The notes under the pieces were generated by a model. It saw only the letters and a list, made by a program, of their open reading frames with translations, did not search any database and was not told the origin of the DNA. A stretch of 64,000 nt of DNA from Liolophura sinensis (taxonomy: Eukaryota; Mollusca; Polyplacophora; Chitonida; Chitonidae): contig NC_088307.1 in NCBI RefSeq assembly GCF_032854445.1, positions 4,342,001 to 4,406,000 on the forward strand, written 5' to 3'. How positions within the stretch are numbered: position 1 is the stretch's first letter; every line of letters begins with the position of its first letter. The position numbers and the translations under genes were made by a program. Shown here piece after piece: positions 23,064 to 34,641 of the stretch.

Positions 23064-23311
23064 CTCTAATTCGTCAACCCTTTTTGCATATGAAAGAGCT
23101 TTTTTTCGGTTTAATCTATGCACCTTTTAATTTGATTTTTCAAAGAAAAGTACTTGTACGTTGGTACGATTGGGTCATGCAGTATCACGACTCTTCAAAT
23201 ATTAAAACCTCTCAGGCTATACTTGAATATTGATTAAAACATCTCAGTGTACACTTGAAAATTAAAACATATCAGTCTGTACAAAAATGCAGAATGGTTG
23301 AAGAATTACAG
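23064..23311 (-). mobile_element. TA-flanked MITE (family 1), internally diverged
   Basis: The plus-strand left end CTCTAATTCGTCAACCC, followed by TTTTTGCATATGAAAGAGC and TCTATGCACCTTTTAATTTGA, is the reverse complement of the family-1 3' half. The right end GAATGGTTGAAGAATTACAG, followed by TA (23312-23313), is the reverse complement of the family-1 start. The middle does not align to the other copies, so it has been replaced or is rapidly diverged. Confidence 0.75.
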
Positions 23312-24819
23312 TACGGTATAGTTTGCAAGTAAATTAGCGTGCAGACTTCAGTTATTTTTATTTGGAATCTACTGGGCGCATTCGCGTAAAATGTCATGCC
23401 CTAACAGGTTCATGTCAAGGATTGATTTAATATGGAGATCTTGAAGCCATGAACTTCTGCCAGAACATGCATGTCCTTGGTGAGAGAAAATCTGATCTCC
23501 TCCTCTTAAAATCAGCTCTCTCTGTAATAAGTCTTTGTCAGGACACTTGAAGGTTATGGCTAACACTGCATGGATTAATAGCATGGGTATTGAAAATGGT
23601 ACCCGGTATTTACCTTGTTTACAGGTATGCCTATGCACTGTCAAGTCTGTCACTCAGAACATTTTCAAAATCAACATGTTCAATAAAATGGATGGAACAC
23701 TGTACACTGCTTCAATTGTAATTAGTACTAAACCAGTTACACATTTGTTAATTACATGTTTATGGCTGGGACTAATATAAATCTGATTTATTATTCCCAG
23801 ATGTTAGGAAGTAGCTAAATTAATACCCCTTCCCATGCACCCTCCACCCTTCCCCCTCCCCCACTTCTTTTCCAAAACAGCACACCATTGAAGCATAGCT
23901 TTAACTGTGCTTTTAGTCACGGTATTTGAAACACTATTTCAGGCAGTAAGATGGAAAAGTGTCTATATCTGATGTTTATAATGATGTGTTATTGTTTTGC
24001 TTTGTAGTATTTTAAGAGTGCAAATTAATGTATTTACATATGCACTGCTACCTCTTTTTCCAAAATTACAAACTGACACTCTTTAAATAAAGGTAATTAT
24101 TAAAATTCAGTTCCGTACAGTGCAACTAACAGAAGAATTATATATTTGCACATATACCTACTAGTATGTGTTTCTGTGTTTTAACAGCATGAATCTTAAA
24201 GTGTCAGTTTTTGTAAACTTCTGTGTTACATGTATATCTGTAATACAGTGCAGAATCCAAACAAAGAAAATAGCTGAATGGAATTTGAGTGAAGGTACCT
24301 CTTTCTTGTATAATTTAGCATGATTTTGATTATAATATTTTGATTTTGATATACCTCCATGTGCTATTGTAATTGAAGGTTTTTTGAACATTTTATAAGG
24401 GTTTTTCATAGTTATATATACTTGATGGTAAGTAATATCGCAGGCTTTTCATATTTGAAAATCAACCCAGCGCAGTGTAGCTAGGTGAAGTGATAAATAT
24501 CCATGTGGGAAGTTAAATCCTGTGAGTGTTGACAGTTAAGGGTGTATCTATTAAATTTATATACAGGCTAGGCCAGGTGAAGGTTTTAGTAAGGAGATCT
24601 TCAGATAGAGCAGATGCCACGCTCAAAAGATGATAAATATGACCATGTAACCTGGCTGGCCAAGAAATCGAGCTATGCGTGGGGCTGTCAGTTCTGGCTT
24701 GTTTTAGCCGGTGCACCTGCCCTATATTCAGTGTTTAAATAGATAAACCTTAAGATATGAGTTTATCAGGATATCTTTATAGCCGATTAATTGCACTACC
24801 TTTTGCATAACTACAGTTG
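23312..24819. other. No gene seen
   Basis: AT-rich except for a C-rich patch at about 23827-23872. Open frames are short and unsupported. Confidence 0.5.
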
Positions 24820-24904
24820 TATATCTAATTGATAACTATATCTAAATGATAATTATATCTAATTGATAACTATATCTATTTGATAACTATATCTAATTCA
24901 TTAT
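24820..24904. repeat. Tandem repeat, 17-bp unit, 5 copies
   Basis: Five units of the type TATATCTAATTGATAAC with one or two substitutions each, filling exactly 85 bp. Confidence 0.9.
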
Positions 24905-26349
24905 CGCTGTTTTAACTTGTTACTTAGTCTTCTTGAGACATTTGTCTGCATGTTTTGTAAATTTATCGAAAGTTATAAGAGCTATAAGATTGAAATACGA
25001 AAGCAGTTTAAATCCATGTAATCATGGTGGCAGTAAAGGCAGAGAAGATCTGTAATCTTTCATCTCAGCCTGTTTAATGTCACACAGATGATTCCTAATG
25101 GCATTAACAGGTTGATTGTCGGAAATCTTGGCACACGTACAACCTTCCCCCTTGCAAATAGGATGAGTCAGTTGCTCAAATTGTGTGTTTTATGGATGTG
25201 AACTGGTAAAGCAGCCCTGCTGTTCTCTTGAAATCTGTTAGCATCTGTACAAGAGCTACCTAGCAATTTGACCCACTGTCCTATTTCTGTTAAGGCCATC
25301 CTTCAAAAATTCTATGTTGGATGTAACTTAGTCCTGTCAGATCGTTTGGTAGGGGATTCCCCTTTTTTTTAATCCTGGCTCATCAAAAGGTAAAAAATTT
25401 TGAAGAAAAATCTGAATAATATGAAAACATTAGACTACTGGGTGGTCTTTTGGAGGGTCATTGAGTCAATTCCTAATGAACATATTGGTAATGATGACCT
25501 CACCCATACCTTATCTTTCTAAGTAAATATACCTGGCAAAAATCAAGTTGAATAACTCGCGTGCGATTTTGCTCTCTGCATGCATGGTTATGCACATGTT
25601 TCATGAGAATAGACCTGCTCTGAATTACCTCCCTTATTACCCGACAGCGACTATGACATAACGCGAGACTAGATTTGGAGACTTGAACAACGAGAACCCT
25701 GGGATCTCGTCTGTTAAAGCATGCAGTATGTAGGTTATGCCACGACGGAGGCAAAATTTTCCTAGGCAAGAAAATGTGAAAAAATAAACGTGGTATGGCA
25801 TATCAGCCTTTGGGAGTCGCAGATGTCGAGATATTTTGAATGAAGTCCATGTTTTTCAGCTGTTCGGTGAAGCTGTCCATTGTATTTAATTAAGGCCAGG
25901 ATTTTAAAACTACTTCTGAACTGATTTAAAAAATACCTAACCTTTTCCTGGGCTTTCCAACTAAGTTTATTAAATTAAAATCTGTCTTAAATCTCGGTCC
26001 AACTAATTTATACTGCTTTAACTCTGAAGCTTGTCATTAATGATAATACTGCTTTCCCACCTGACCACAGCTTACTCCTAAAAATGCACCTTATAAATGG
26101 GAGAGTGACCTCAAGGGAGGTAATTCGGTGTGGCCCCATTTTGGATTCGGTAACAATTAAAGAATTCAAGTACAGTATGTTATATTTTACAGCCACAGTT
26201 CTTGAACAAAAGACCGAGGTGGTGTTCATATTTTTCTGACATGTTCGTTATTGTTTTGGACGAAAGTCGCATGCTGGACAGTTTCATTGTTCACAAGCTG
26301 TCAGAACTTTCAAGGTGACACATACTTAATATGATGGACTTCGATAGAT
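24905..26349. other. No gene seen
   Basis: AT-rich; nothing recognised on either strand. Confidence 0.5.
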
Positions 26350-26599
26350 CACTCACAAAAACGGTTTCATTGGGTTAAGGTTAAGTTTTCTATTAATTAA
26401 AAAGCTATTAAATTTCAGATGATTCGTATGTTTTTATTAAAATTGGAATATACATGTAAACTGAGTTAATTATTCACTTAGAAAAACGGTGTCATTGGGT
26501 TAAGGTTAAGTTTTCTATTAATTAAAAAGCTATTAAATTCAGGATGATTCTTATATTTTTGTTAAAATTGGAATATACATGTAAACTGGGTTAATTATC
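26350..26599 (+). repeat. Tandem duplication, 2 x 125 bp
   Basis: Two consecutive 125-bp copies share AAAAACGGT, TCATTGGGTTAAGGTTAAG, TTTTCTATTAATTAAAAAGC and TTGGAATATACATGTAAACT in the same order, with a few substitutions (for example ACGGTTTC against ACGGTGTC). The junction is near 26475. Confidence 0.92.
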
Positions 26600-26830
26600 G
26601 AGCGCATTGCGCCAGCCTCTGGCTATCAGTCAGATTTAAATACATGTATGCATCCATGATGCATTATATATATTTAAAGCAATTAGAATTCATGAACCAG
26701 CCAATTAGCCCATGACACTGAATTATCTCCATCTTATTCCAGCTGATGATCGTTGTATTTGTGGTTGAAGGAAGAGACCTCTAAAACTCAATGTTGTCAT
26801 CACTAAATAGACCACTTAAAACTGTGCATA

Positions 26831-27197
26831 AATATACTCTCACTTATTTTTTAAAATTTTTATGAAAAGAGTTTAAGGCACTCAAACATTTGTGTTCTAA
26901 AGTAAGCTCTATTGACTATACAGAGGTTAGGAACTCTGACATCACAGGAAGTTTATCCAGCTCTGATCACCACAATGAATGCTGGAATAACTCTTTTTAC
27001 CCATGAGTAAAACATTACTGAAATAATGTTCCCAAAAACTCCTTCCTTCTGGTGGACATCAGGAAAAAAAGGTGATGTGATGTCAGAGTTCCCGAATACA
27101 ATCAGTATGGCTCATAAAGCCCACCATAGTATTCAGATATTTCAGTGCCTTTCAACACTCTTAAAAACATCTGAAAAAAATAAATGAAAGTATTTTT
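26831..27197. mobile_element. Foldback element, arms over 110 bp
   Basis: The left arm (26831-26946) and right arm (27071-27197) are long imperfect inverted copies. The inner ends are near-perfect: GGAACTCTGACATCACA on the left against TGTGATGTCAGAGTTCC on the right. The similarity continues outward through GTTTAAGGCACT/AGTGCCTTTCAACAC and the T-rich outer ends. The spacer is about 124 bp. No coding capacity is present. A transcript crossing this region would form a long hairpin. Confidence 0.75.
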
Positions 27198-27199
27198 AG

Positions 27200-28111
27200 G
27201 GTTCCATGCTAGTTCCTAGCAGGACACCTTGGATTATTATTATTATTATCCTTAGTCAACTCGTGAAATTGCAATATCTCGAATACTATAAAAGGTAGAA
27301 AAACCAAACTTTGGAGTCTTAATAAGCAACATATGAAACAACTTTTGATGCTTCATGCTGTTTTACCAGTCACATGACTTTTTGAAGCGGCCATTTTGAA
27401 GTTTATTGATAAGTGAAAAAAATCTTCTTCTCCAAAACGTCTTACAAATGAATTTTCGCTTACTGTTTTTAGGTGGATCGCCCTACTGAGATTGTAAAAA
27501 GCTTTTAGTTAGGTATGCAAATAAGGCCAAAACTGACCAATGAAATTGGCTCAAAAGTTGGTTAATTTTTCAAACTGCTTAAAATAATAAAACAAACAGA
27601 CTATCTGATGCCTCTCAACATTACAGTTATAAATCTGCAAGAATTATCTTTGAACTTTGTGTTGTTTTCATGTTATGACCAAAAAAGCACCCAAAACTTG
27701 ACAAAACCGCACTTTGTAAATAATATGGGAGCATCGTGCTAGACTGCATGAAACCATAGACTACATTTTTCCGTGGGAACTGGCCTCAGCTCTGCAACAT
27801 TGTATTCTATCTATCTTTTGTCCTGGGATATCGGCCAAAGGTCAAAGCTGTCTAATCTCTATGCCAGTCTTCAGTACTTTGGCAGTTATGCATGATGCCT
27901 GGCAGTTTAGGGTTCAAATCCAGTACATTCCTTTCCATTTTTTCTTGCTTTTTCCCATTGTCATAAACTATATAGACACCAGGCTACCAGAAGTGATAAA
28001 AGACTGGTAGCGTAGACCCTGGCAATGCTGTTGGATAACACATAGTTTTCAGTTGTCTATATGATGAATCTTACTTCATATTTTAGCCTCATTTTACTTT
28101 AAGGGGAGAAT
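27200..28111. other. No gene seen; small hairpins and (TTA)n
   Basis: Contains the hairpin TGCTAG-TTC-CTAGCA (about 27207-27221), a TTA/ATT microsatellite (27233-27250), a tRNA box B-like GGGTTCAAATCC (27910-27921) without a matching box A, and the inverted repeat GCTACCAG/CTGGTAGC (about 27983-28011). Confidence 0.5.
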
Positions 28112-29034
28112 AGATCACTGACATCAGTGATAATGCGTGTGGACACAGTCACAGATGGTATGTGACACATACTATAATCACCCACATGAGTGATAATGCG
28201 TGTGGACACAGTCACAGATGGTATGTGACACATACTATAATCACCCACATGAGTGATAATGCGTGTGGACACAGTCACAGATGGTATGTGACACATACTA
28301 TAATCACCCACATGAGTGATAATGCATGTGGACACAGTCACAGATGGTATGTGACACATACTGTAATCACCCACATGAGTGATAATGCGTGTGGACACAG
28401 TCACAGATGGTATGTGACACATACTATAATCACCCACATTAGTGATAATGCGTGTGGACACAGTCACAGATGGTATGTGACACATACTATAATCACCCAC
28501 ATGAGTGATAATGCGTGTGGACACAGTCACAGATGGTATGTGACACATACTATAATCACCCACATTAGTGATAATGTGTGTGGACACAGTCACAGATGGT
28601 ATGTGACACATACTATAATCACCCACATGAGTGATAATGCGTGTGGACACAGTCACAGATGGTATGTGACACTTACTATAATCACCCACATTAGTGATAA
28701 TGTGCGTGGACGCAGTCACAGATGGTATGTGACACATACTACAATCACCCACATGAGTGATAATGCGTGTGAACACAGTCACAGATGGTATGTGACACAT
28801 ACTATAATCACCCACATGAGTGATAATGCGTGTGAACACAGTCACAGATGGTATGTGACACATACTATAATCACCCACATGAGTGATAATGCGTGTGGAC
28901 ACAGTCACGGATGGTATGTGACACATACTATAATCACCCACATGAGTGATAATGCGTGTGAACACAGTCACAGATGGTATGTGACACATACTACAATCAC
29001 CCACATGAGTGATAATGTGTGTGGACACAGTCAC
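28112..29034. repeat. Minisatellite, 63-bp unit, ~14.7 copies
   Basis: The unit starts GTGATAATGCGTGTGGACAC, continues AGTCACAGATGGTATGTGAC and ends ACATACTATAATCACCCAC. Units are about 95% alike. Self-complementary words within a unit (TCACA/TGTGA, GTGA/TCAC) allow small hairpins. Since 63 is a multiple of three and the unit has no stop in one frame on each strand, open frames of 295 (+) and 311 (-) codons cover it. Nothing suggests they are translated. Confidence 0.96.
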
Positions 29035-29215
29035 TTACAATGCAATTAAGCTCCCAGACAACCCTTACAATGTCAGCTTCTTTCTTTGGAATTTACTTTC
29101 AGAAATACATGTATAGATATATAAGACCATAAACAGTTGGACCATAAAATGAGGATGTGAACAGATGTGCCACACATTATACAAGCCCCCTTACTGCCTA
29201 CTTAATTGTGTATGG

Positions 29216-29330
29216 TCTGAATTCAATCCCAGTTTCCTCCCATGGTAACATTGGTTGCTGTCTCATACGGAAACAAATGTGATAATATTGAGTATGTCAT
29301 AAAACACGGATCAAATAAATAAATCAGGTT
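29216..29330 (+). mobile_element. Family A SINE 3' fragment
   Basis: Reads CCCAGTTTCCTCCCATGGTA, ACATTGGTTGCTGTCTCATA, GATAATATTGAGTATGTCAT and AAAACACGGATCAAATAAAT, in family A order but well diverged. It ends about 70 bp before the 19-bp array. Confidence 0.65.
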
Positions 29331-29401
29331 TTAACTTTTTTCTTTCTTTGAAATTCTAGCTTTGAGGTATATGTACACATGTCTAATTATTAACTGTTAT
29401 A

Positions 29402-29690
29402 GGTCTGTAAGACCCTCAGCAGTCTGTAAGATCGTCAGGAGTTTGTAAGAACGTCAGCAGTCTGTAAGATTGTCAGGATTTTGTAAGATCGTCAGCAGTC
29501 TGTAAGATCATCAGGAGTTTGTAAGATCATTAGCAGTCTGTATGATCGTCAGCACTGTGTAAGATCATCAGCAGTCTGTAAGATCATCAGGAGTTTGTAA
29601 GATCATTAGCAGTCTGTAAGATCGTCAGCACTGTGTAAGATCATCAGCAGTCTGTAAGATCGTCAGCACTGTGTAAGATCGTCAGCAGTC
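29402..29690. repeat. Minisatellite, 19-bp unit, ~15 copies
   Basis: Units of the type AGTCTGTAAGATCGTCAGC, with alternating variants AGTTTGTAAGATCATTAGC and ACTGTGTAAGATCATCAGC that recur as small groups, so multi-unit blocks have been duplicated. Confidence 0.93.
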
Positions 29691-31280
29691 AAACCCCGAG
29701 CTTCATCTGAAAAGGGTCAGGGTGGGTATTGTGTTTTGAAAGGGCAACATTGATGCAAATGGGGCTGAGTATCAATGACACAGTATTTAAAAGGGGCAAC
29801 AATACAACATCACACACCCTGGCAATACACCACTAGCTTTTTATACAAAAGGGAAACTTCAAATGTATATTTGATTACTCAATGAGCCGCTTGATGAATA
29901 AAGATAAAAGAAAATTTTTGTCCACTGTAATTTTCCTAAATCCTAGAAGAACTATTAATGAAACACTGTAAAAGACAAAGTTTCAGAATGCAAAATACTA
30001 CATACATTTTATTAAATTTCTGAAATTTTTCCACAGGCAAGTAATACTGTTGTAAATACAGCCTGTGCTTGTAGTTTTACAACAGATTAAACTATTTCAG
30101 TAATCAAGACAACAGGGTGGAATTGTTTTCTGCTTTATGCCAATAGTTATTGTCAACTTCAAAATTCAAGAAAACCATTTCAGTCTGTGGTTTGATTTTT
30201 TAAGCTGCAGTGTGGAAATGAGATGACCTTGTGTGATATGTATATACTGTACATTTTTTTCTTTTTACGTAAAAGTCTTTTTTGTAGCTAGCATGATTAA
30301 ATGATCGATATTCCTGCATAACAAATATTTTCAAATTTAGGCATTTTAATGCTGAAATGAAAGACGTTCCAATTAAAACAGTTATTATCGGATGTGTATT
30401 GAAAGGAATGCCGGGAATGATGGCCGCGATGTTCATGAAATCTCTATCTTTGTTCAGTGTTTTAATGGCATTGACTAAATTGTTGCGCTATTTTAGGGCA
30501 GAATTGCTATGTGTAATACAAGCATTAAAATGTCTGTGTTAAATGGGCCAATATTTGTAAAGGTCATAGCTCTACTTAATGAAGATAAGTGTTATGACGG
30601 AGTGCCGTTCAAAGCTGAACTTGAGGTAAAGTGCTGCAGAAAAGTGGTGCTCTATCCACAGAGTAATCTGCTCTTGAGTAAAGGGCTACTACCTTGCACT
30701 ACAGCTTATAATCTATTTATAAAAACGCGTGCTTCCTTCAAGTTTGAGGACAGGGGTGCACAAAGAACAGGGACAAAAGACTTTCGTACAGCAACATTGG
30801 CTGATTTTCAACCAATGGCTGATGACCACCATGAAGAAGTGTACAAATTGATTCATGGCAATACCTTTCATAAAGACCAGGCAATAATTAGCTAAATAAA
30901 GGAAAAGTAGAATAAAAAATTTTGTAATTTTTAAAAAAATTAAATTGGTCGATAAATGCTCAAAATTTTGGAAAATACAAATTATCCCTGTAGGAATTAA
31001 AGCTAGGATGTGCCCTCAGATTTTCTTATAATGTTAATTTTCACAATGCCAGAATACCAGACCTGTATTGTCTACATGTTACAGCTCTCCATCAAAAAGT
31101 TTCATGCGCATTTAATTCAGATTATTTTGAATGCTTTTGTTAGTAAAATAAAAATAAAAATAGATCAGTTTGGATTTAAGTGTGTAAATTTAAATTTACA
31201 CTACAGACAAATTGGCTAAAATATTTAAATCTTTGAGAACATTTCTAGCTAGCTGTGCCACATCCTTTATATAAATTGTC
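29691..31280. other. No recognised gene; one unexplained ORF
   Basis: Mostly AT-rich. The only item is the 128-codon open frame at 30509-30895, listed separately. Confidence 0.4.
30509..30895 (+). other. Unexplained 128-codon ORF
   Basis: This is the longest open frame outside the tandem arrays. The predicted protein is mixed and soluble-looking, with scattered cysteines, a charged stretch around residues 79-95 and a C-terminal acidic/His patch (ADDHHEEVY at about residues 104-112). It has no signal peptide, membrane segment or domain that I recognise. An exon of an unknown gene, a decayed mobile-element protein or a chance frame are all possible. Confidence 0.18.
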
Positions 31281-31350
31281 AGGAGTCTCTGAAGGCAATT
31301 TCAGTTGCTTAGACACACACGATGTGGGTTCAAACCCCACCTAAGACTGA
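31281..31350 (+). mobile_element. tRNA-derived SINE head (family C-like)
   Basis: Contains a perfect tRNA T-arm: stem GTGGG (31324-31328), loop TTCAAAC and stem CCCAC (31336-31340), which also forms box B. Upstream GAAGGCAATTTCAGTTGCTTA resembles the anticodon-side sequence of the copies at 12523 and 40661. No acceptor stem or clear box A survives. Confidence 0.5.
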
Positions 31351-31473
31351 CCAGATTTGTGATAGATCTTTTGTGATGCTTATGCTGATGATTTGTTGTT
31401 CAATTGTGAAAATAAACGGTTGACAATGCTCGACTTGTCAAAGTTTAACGTTGGTTGAAGACTGTGCATTCAA

Positions 31474-32352
31474 ATCTGCAGGTTACATGTGAGAATGATC
31501 TGCAGGCTACTTGTGAGAATGATCTGCAGGTTACATGTGAGAATGATCTGCAGGTTACATGTGAGAATGATCTGCAGGTTACATGTGAGAATGATCTGCA
31601 GCTTACATGTGAGAATGATCTGCAGGTTACATGTGAGAATGATCTGCAGGTGACATGTGAGAATGATCTGCAGGCTACATGTGAGAATGATCTGCAGGTT
31701 ACATGTGAGTGATCTGCAGGTTACATGTGAGAATGATCTGCAGGTTACATGTGAGAATGATCAGCAGGTTACATGTGAGAATGATCTGCAGGTTACATGT
31801 GAGAATGATCTGCAGGTTACATGTGAGAATGATCTGCAGGTTACATGTCAGAATGATCTGCAGGTGACATGTGAGAATGATCTGCAGGCTACATGTGAGA
31901 ATGATCTGTAGCTTACATGTGAGAATGATCTACAGGTTACATGTGAGAATGATCTGCAGGTTACATGTGAGAATGATCTGCAGCTTACATGTGAGAATGA
32001 TCTGCAGGTTACATGTGAGAATGATCTGCAGGCTACATGTGAGAATGATCTGTAGCTTACATGTGAGAATGATCTACAGGTTACATGTGAGAATGATCTG
32101 CAGGTTACATGTGAGAATGATCTGCAGGCTACATGTGAGAATGATCTGCAGGTTACATGTGAGAATGATCTGCAGGTTACATGTGAGAATGATCTGCAGG
32201 CTACATGTGAGAATGATCTGTAGCTTACATGTGAGAATGATCTACAGGTTACATGTGAGAGTGATCTGCAGGTTACATGTGAGAATGATCTGCAGGTTAC
32301 ATGTGAGAGTGATCTGCAGGTTACATGTCAGAATGATCTGCAGAATGATCTG
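31474..32352. repeat. Minisatellite, 24-bp unit, ~36 copies
   Basis: The unit is ATCTGCAGGTTACATGTGAG followed by AATG. Most units carry the PstI word CTGCAG, and some have TCTGTAG or TCTACAG instead. One unit near 31708 lacks three bases. Groups with CAGCTTACATG and TGTAGCTTACATG variants recur at about 31906, 32052 and 32219, so blocks of several units were duplicated. The array's end is interrupted by a SINE. Confidence 0.96.
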
Positions 32353-32365
32353 AGAATGAGAATGA

Positions 32366-32599
32366 TTATTTATTTGATTGGTGTTTTGTGCCATACTCAA
32401 GAATATTTCACGTTTATGACGGCATTAGGGTGGGAGGAAAGCGGGCAGAGCCCCATGACCCACGACCATTCGCAGGTTGCTGACAGACCTTCTCACATAT
32501 GACTGGAGAGGAATTCAGCATGAGCTGGACTTGAACTGGCAGCAACTGAATTGGGGGGAGGCTCCTGGGCACGCTAGCCAAGGAAGCCATGGAGGCCCT
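32366..32599 (-). mobile_element. Family A SINE inserted in the array's end
   Basis: Minus-strand copy from the tail TTATTTATTTGATTGGTG to the 5' end CCATGGAGGCCC. The middle lost some bases (CGGCATTAGGGTGGGAGG). The word GAATGAT, part of the array unit, occurs immediately before (about 32361-32367) and after (32606-32612) the SINE, consistent with a 7-bp or longer target duplication inside the last array unit. The array therefore predates this insertion. Confidence 0.85.
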
Positions 32600-34297
32600 A
32601 GGTGCGAATGATCATCAATACCTAACCAAAGTTTGGTGGTTTACTTTGCCCATGAAACTTTGCACCATTGCATATGTAAGGGATGAAAAATCAGATAAAT
32701 AACTGTGCATTACAGGAATCCTTTCAACTGAAATGAGATTATTATCAGTAAAGTAAACACATTTACCTGTCAGGTTAACTAGATAGTCCTTCAGGTACAA
32801 CCATGAGAGATGCATGTATTTGTATGTGCAAATCAGTAGAGTGCCAACAACCAATCCCCGGAGCATGAAGATAAATGACCTGGCCCTGACAGTTGTTCCA
32901 GCAAGCTATAGTCCACTTGTTAACAAGGGGTCTGTTCATTAACAAACACTCATTTGAGGAAAACAAAATGACAGCTTGTAACTTCTGTTTTCACCGTGCC
33001 ATAGGTGCCAGAGTGCAAGCCAGCCTTTGATCAACCTAGCACATGTCAATCACCATGGGTGGGTTGTACCTTTTGATCGTTCTTCTGTGTTGGAAGATCC
33101 ATGATATGTACCTGTGGCCATTTTGGTTTTGACTGTAGATTTTGGTTTTCCTGGAGGTTCAGAGAGTTTATTGGGTGGACCTGTTATTATTAGCTATTAT
33201 ATTAGTACACAATTATTATAATTATCAAGTCTTACAAGTACATGCATAGAAAATTACTTCCTAACCTAAAATTCACCTAAGTGATTGATAAGTTCTGATT
33301 GAAGTTTGTTTCTTTGGTTGAAGAGATGTCTAAAGTAGACTCTCAAAGGTCATTATAGCTAAGTTTATAGTATTTTTCTTTTTTTTTTTGAAGCTGTATG
33401 GTCTGAAGTCAGTTTAGACCAAACTAAAACGTTTAATTTGCTTTACTATGACGTATATTTAGAATGAAACTTTGAGACAAGTAAACATTCAATAAAAGTG
33501 GTTGAATGAACAAGCATTCGTGCCTCTTACCTGTCAGTTTAGTCGTATTTAGTGGGCCAGTTTCTAACATGCTGATAGATGAACACACATCTTGACTGAT
33601 TACTACAAAGGAAGTATCAGGCACTAGTCATTCCAATATATTAATCCTGCAGTGTTGAAATTTGCAACAGTTTCCAAGTAAATGACTACATGCCAAGAGA
33701 GGCTTCCTGTTCCATATGCCTCCAGTCTCGTGAAGTTTGTTTTTTTGTTGTTTTAAGTTTCCTGAGTTAGTGCAGTTGTACAAGCCTTTGAGTTCTCAGG
33801 TGGACTTTACGAACCATGTTTATTTTTGTGGGAATCAGTAATGTCAAAGGGTCACAGAGCAAAATGCATTTAAATATTTGAATTCTGAGGTAGGCTTAAA
33901 GCTCAGGTTAGGGTTAGAGTTGTCTAGAATTGATACATGATGGGCTTATTTTTTTCGACCTTTAAATTTTGCTGTCAACAAAATTCGTGTGAAGTGCATT
34001 ATGTAATGTGCACCACTTCAGTTAAAAAGCGCTATTCTGATCGTAAATATCTGGTTTATGAGCAAAAAAGGACGAGCGTTGACGTCATTGGCAAACGACA
34101 CTACGAACGTGTTCCGGAAAGCCAACTGAGTATTCAAATTTTTACACGTGACAAAAAGTGATAGCTGTATTTTCAGCATTGGCCAGTGGATGGCGCGCTT
34201 TATAATGATTATAGGATGATAGTGACTTCATTTCATGCTATCTTTTCCCAAAAATATCAGTGAACTGTTTTTTGGGGGGATATTCTCATGCCAGCTA
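32600..34297. other. No recognised gene; candidate exon near the end
   Basis: AT-rich, without repeats apart from a T-run at 33380-33390. The open frame ending at 34161 is listed separately. Confidence 0.4.
33937..34161 (+). other. Unexplained ORF, exon-like second half
   Basis: The last 46 codons (from about 34024) encode a strongly charged stretch including KKRYSDRKYLVYEQKR and RHYERVPESQ, then a stop. This part is preceded by CACTTCAG at 34014-34021, which would serve as a splice acceptor. It is less AT-rich than its flanks and contains TGACGTCA (34080-34087). I recognise no family. A terminal exon is possible but unproven. Confidence 0.2.
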
Positions 34298-34641
34298 GGG
34301 GCCAATTTCACAAAGCTTATTTTGAATCATGTCAAAATTTGAAATCTGATTTTAGCGCTTAATTTAATGGTTCGTCAACCTGTAAGATGGCCTGCAATTT
34401 TGAGCATAAAAATGATTTTTTCAGAGGCAAATAAATAAACTTTTCTTGCAGGATGTATTAACTGATACCTTCCAAAGAAACCTCAAAACAATTTTCTATG
34501 GGGATAAAAGAACTTGGATTAAGGAAAAATTACCAACTGTGCAGTGAACAAAATTTGTATCCGGTGATAAGTTAATTAAAGTAATTCAAGGTAAATAAAA
34601 TTTATTTGAAGGTAAATAAAATTGCTTTGTGGAATCCACCG
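34298..34641. mobile_element. MITE-like element, GGGGCCAATTTCACAAAG end
   Basis: The left end GGCCAATTTCACAAAGC (34300-34316) and right end GCTTTGTGGAATCCACC (34624-34640) are imperfect inverted copies, matching the end style at 1581 and 9762. The 344-bp body is AT-rich and non-coding and contains a small direct repeat of AAGGTAAATAAAAT near the right end. Confidence 0.65.

Noticed and set aside
27905-27930. GGGTTCAAATCC as a tRNA or SINE promoter
   Set aside because: Box B alone fits; no box A at the right distance and no alignment with the SINE families.
28099-29049. Open frames of 311 (-) and 295 (+) codons
   Set aside because: The 63-bp unit is a multiple of three and open on both strands. 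Both frames end where the array ends.
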